Assembly: GCA_947478935.1 (NCBI GenBank) | Contig: CANJXV010000020.1 | Coordinates: 1 to 18,296 of the forward strand | DNA: 18,296 bases | Direction: 5' to 3' | DNA from: Comamonadaceae bacterium | GTDB taxonomy: Bacteria; Pseudomonadota; Gammaproteobacteria; Burkholderiales; Burkholderiaceae_C | Part shown: piece after piece, positions 16,348 through 18,296 of the stretch | Layout: every line of letters begins with the position of its first letter | How positions within the stretch are numbered: the stretch's first letter is position 1 | The notes under the pieces: generated by a model | Seen by the model: only the letters and a program-made list of their open reading frames with translations | Databases searched by the model: none | What the model was told of the DNA's origin: nothing | Made by a program: the position numbers and the translations under genes

Positions 16348-16363
16348 TGAAACAATAGTTCCA
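16348..16363. promoter_or_regulatory. Operator 2 of a tandem pair, probable RpiR-type site
   Basis: TGAAACAATAGTTCCA differs from operator 1 at two positions and is again a 12-of-16 palindrome. The two sites lie 32 bases apart, about three helical turns, so two repressor dimers would sit on the same DNA face. This copy covers the predicted transcription start. Confidence 0.6.
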
Positions 16364-16380
16364 GCTTTGCGACTCTTAAT

Positions 16381-16403
16381 GCGCCCCGATACGGCGGGGT
16401 CGC
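16381..16403 (+). other. Strong hairpin in the leader of the COG0212/THI5-like operon
   Basis: GCGCCCCG pairs with CGGGG-T-CGC around a 6-base loop, giving 8 GC pairs with one bulged T. An upstream stretch, GCGA at 16369-16372, could instead pair with TCGC at 16400-16403, so two exclusive folds exist. No T-run follows. It does not resemble the TPP riboswitch core. Confidence 0.3.
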
Positions 16404-16442
16404 AAGCTTTGGATTTGTCTAACTTGCGCACAAGGAAACCGA

Positions 16443-17180
16443 TTGGCCGCTTCCGCTTTTGCCCGTGAACAACTGTGGGACGGCCTGCGCGTCGTGGCGC
16501 TACCGGACTCGCGTTTTCATATGCGATTTTCTGAGTTCATTCCCGATTTCACGGGCTCGGATGCCGCCATCGACCGCCTGTGGGCGCTGCCCGGATTTGA
16601 TGCGGCACGCCATGTATTTGTCACGCCGGACAACAGCCTGACTGGCCTGCGCCAGCGGCTACTGGCGCGCGGTGTGAGTCTGGTGGTATCGAGCTACAAC
16701 ATGGCCAGCGGCTTTTACCTGCTGCGCCCGGGCGCAGTGCCCACAGGCCACGAACTCTATGGCGCCTGGCCCGACGGACTGACGCATTTTGGCGAGCCGC
16801 TGACGCTCAACGCACTGGCCGATCTCGGCGCTTTTGATTTTGTGGCGACAGGGGCCTCAGCGGTGGCTACCTCGGGCGTGCGTTTTGGGCGCGGTCATGG
16901 CTTTTTTGATCTGGAGTGGCGCATCTTTAGCGACATGGGCTTGGTGGACAACCTGACGCCGCTGGTCACGGTGGTGCACGATGTGCAAGTGCTGGACAAA
17001 AAGCTCTACCCCAGCCCCGAAGATGTGCTGGTGGACTGGATTTGCACTCCCACGCGCAGCCTCCAAGTGGCGCGCGAAACGCAGCGTCCACGCGGCCTGA
17101 GCTGGAAAGACATCACGCCCGAGCAAGTACACGCCATACCGGCTTTGGCCGAGTTACGCCGCATCATCGGTTTGCCCTGA
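16443..17180 (+). CDS. COG0212 protein, 5-formyltetrahydrofolate cyclo-ligase paralog (MTHFSD type)
   Basis: The 245-residue product starts at TTG 16443, with AAGGA at 16432-16436. It belongs to the cyclo-ligase fold but to the divergent long group that includes the human MTHFSD N-terminal domain. The shared marks are GVRFGRGHGFFDLEW (145-159) in place of the cyclo-ligase G-GGG-YYDR loop, TPLVTVVHDVQVLD after it, and DWICTPTR with RPRGLSWKDI near the end. True cyclo-ligases have an Arg after the Tyr-Tyr-Asp; here it is Leu-Glu-Trp. This paralog group has been linked by comparative genomics to thiamin metabolism and reported to lack cyclo-ligase activity, so a folate label would mislead. It is followed 78 bases later by a THI5-like binding protein, which supports that link. 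The reaction is unknown. Confidence 0.85.
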   Translation: MAASAFAREQLWDGLRVVALPDSRFHMRFSEFIPDFTGSDAAIDRLWALPGFDAARHVFVTPDNSLTGLRQRLLARGVSLVVSSYNMASGFYLLRPGAVPTGHELYGAWPDGLTHFGEPLTLNALADLGAFDFVATGASAVATSGVRFGRGHGFFDLEWRIFSDMGLVDNLTPLVTVVHDVQVLDKKLYPSPEDVLVDWICTPTRSLQVARETQRPRGLSWKDITPEQVHAIPALAELRRIIGLP

Positions 17181-17258
17181 GGCTCATTTTTATTTACACC
17201 CTATTTCGATTTCTCCGCCCCTTGTTTTTTTAACTTCCCACCTTCAAAGGATGACACT

Positions 17259-18224
17259 ATGAAAGCATCACGCCGCCAATTTCTTGCCACCTCCGCCGCC
17301 TTGGCGTCTCTGGCGCCTATGGGCGCCTGGAGCCAAAGCGCTGCCAAACTCACCCTGCAAGCGGCGTGGGTGAACGACGCCGAATTTATGGGCTACTTTG
17401 TGGCCATGGACAAAGGCTTCTACAAGGCAGAGGGCCTGGACCTGACCTATTTATCTGGCGGCCCGGACGTGATCCCCGAGGCCTCGCTGTTGTCCAAAAA
17501 AGCCGATGTCTGCCTGACCACGGTGGAGACCGCTATCAAGGCCATCACCGACCAAAAAGCGCCGCTGGTCATCATCGGCGCGCAGTACCAAAAGAACCCG
17601 GTTGGAATCGTCAGCCTGGCTTCCAAGCCCCTGAAAACACCGCAAGATCTGATCGGTAAAACCATCGCCGTGCCGCCGGTCAACCGCCTGACGGTAGAGG
17701 CCATGCTCAAGCTCAACGGCATCGATAAAGCCAAGGTCAAGATCGTGCCTTATGCCTACGATCCGACGCCGCTGATCAAGGGCGAAATCGACGGTTCGCT
17801 GGACTTCACAACTAATGTGCCTTTCACTATTAAGAGCATGGGCAAAGACGCTACCAGCTTCCTGCTAGCAGACTTCAAACTTCCGCTGTTTAACGACGTC
17901 GTGGTCGTAACCCAGGAGACGCTGAAGACCCGCCGCAAAGACATTGTGGCCTTTATGCGCGCCAGCCGTAAAGGCTGGGACGAGAACTTCAAAGACACCA
18001 AAGCCTACCCGCCCAAGTTCAAAGACACCTGGTTCAAAGGCACCGGCCGCAGCGTGGAAAACGAATTGTTCTTTAACGAAGCGCAAAAGCCTTTGATCGC
18101 CAACGCCGGCGGCGTGTTCGCCATGAGCGATGAATCGATTGCCAACTGCATTGCCGCACTCAACGCAGTCAATGTAAAGGCCGACAAGTCGCACTTTGAC
18201 ACCAGCTTGCTCAAAGAAATCTGA
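17259..18224 (+). CDS. ABC transporter substrate-binding protein, NMT1/THI5-like, Tat-exported
   Basis: The 321-residue protein has a twin-arginine signal (SRRQFLATSAALASL, cut near residue 25) and an NMT1/THI5-like binding domain. Typical features are the AWVNDAEFMGYFVAMDKGFY start, GLDLTYLSGGPDV, a LIGKTIAVPP segment and a DGSLDFTTNVP segment. This fold binds pyrimidines of thiamin (ThiY), riboflavin (RibY), nitrate, sulfonates and others, so the ligand is not fixed by sequence. The upstream COG0212 gene favours a thiamin-related pyrimidine. AAAGGA at 17246-17251 precedes ATG 17259. The stop overlaps the start of the ATPase gene by one base (TGATG). The 78-base gap before it is T-rich but holds no clear terminator. 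Confidence 0.88.
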   Translation: MKASRRQFLATSAALASLAPMGAWSQSAAKLTLQAAWVNDAEFMGYFVAMDKGFYKAEGLDLTYLSGGPDVIPEASLLSKKADVCLTTVETAIKAITDQKAPLVIIGAQYQKNPVGIVSLASKPLKTPQDLIGKTIAVPPVNRLTVEAMLKLNGIDKAKVKIVPYAYDPTPLIKGEIDGSLDFTTNVPFTIKSMGKDATSFLLADFKLPLFNDVVVVTQETLKTRRKDIVAFMRASRKGWDENFKDTKAYPPKFKDTWFKGTGRSVENELFFNEAQKPLIANAGGVFAMSDESIANCIAALNAVNVKADKSHFDTSLLKEI

Positions 18225-18296
18225 TGCCTAACAGCGAACTGCGCATAGCCCAGGTCGGGCGCGTGTTCGCAGTCTCCGGCGCTGCGCCTTTGGTGG
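18224..18296 (+). CDS. ABC transporter ATP-binding protein, first codons only (runs off the right edge)
   Basis: ATG 18224 overlaps the binding-protein stop (TGATG) and opens a frame of 24 codons to the window end: MPNSELRIAQVGRVFAVSG and onward. The pattern RI-x-V-GRVF-x-V fits the first strands of nitrate/taurine-type importer ATPases. Walker motifs lie beyond the edge, so the call rests on position and this short match. A permease gene is expected further right. Confidence 0.65.
   Translation, partial: MPNSELRIAQVGRVFAVSGAAPLV

Noticed and set aside
16364..17258. TPP riboswitch upstream of the COG0212 or THI5-like gene
   Set aside because: I looked for the conserved CUGAGA and ACCUGAUCUGGAUAAUGCC core in both leaders and found neither.

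Overview
The window looks like a chromosomal segment of a GC-rich betaproteobacterium, most likely a member of the Burkholderiales such as a Comamonadaceae relative. This rests on codon use, on the protein types (a short PutA, an Lrp-type regulator, a Tat-exported THI5-like binding protein) and on the pyrE/xth neighbourhood. That is inference from sequence character; no 16S rRNA or other marker is present. I see no tRNA, rRNA, CRISPR array, insertion sequence, prophage or plasmid feature.

Left part (1-4793). The start of pyrE (minus, partial) is divergent from a compact choline ABC transporter operon, choX-choW-choV. The known choline-binding residues of ChoX are all kept with a constant offset. 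Next comes a small minus-strand membrane-protein gene broken by two lesions, then xth (exonuclease III), which overlaps a convergent gene by 6 bases.

Middle part (4788-11691). Three genes lie on the minus strand: putA (short bifunctional proline oxidation enzyme), a lipoprotein alkylsulfatase of the SdsA1 type, and a glutathione S-transferase-like gene probably cotranscribed with the sulfatase. putA is divergent from an Lrp/AsnC regulator. The AT-rich gap between them carries a perfect 5+5 inverted repeat, which fits local control of proline catabolism.

Right part (11721-18296). psuK and psuG (pseudouridine breakdown) overlap on the minus strand. A small exported protein of unknown function is coupled by an ATGA overlap to an exported CapA-family protein on the plus strand. 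The last block starts with a minus-strand RpiR-type repressor gene. Divergent from it run a COG0212 protein (a 5-formyltetrahydrofolate cyclo-ligase paralog of the MTHFSD type), a Tat-exported NMT1/THI5-like binding protein, and the first codons of an ABC ATPase. In the gap between the divergent genes I find two near-identical 16-base imperfect palindromes 32 bases apart, placed around a good sigma-70 promoter.

Most of the window is catabolism and uptake of nitrogen- or carbon-containing solutes (choline, proline, alkyl sulfates, pseudouridine). The most interesting part is the RpiR/COG0212/THI5-like transporter block, which I read as a candidate salvage system for a thiamin-related compound. 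The exported two-gene unit (small protein plus CapA-like) comes second. No clear defence system or other wholly new system was seen.
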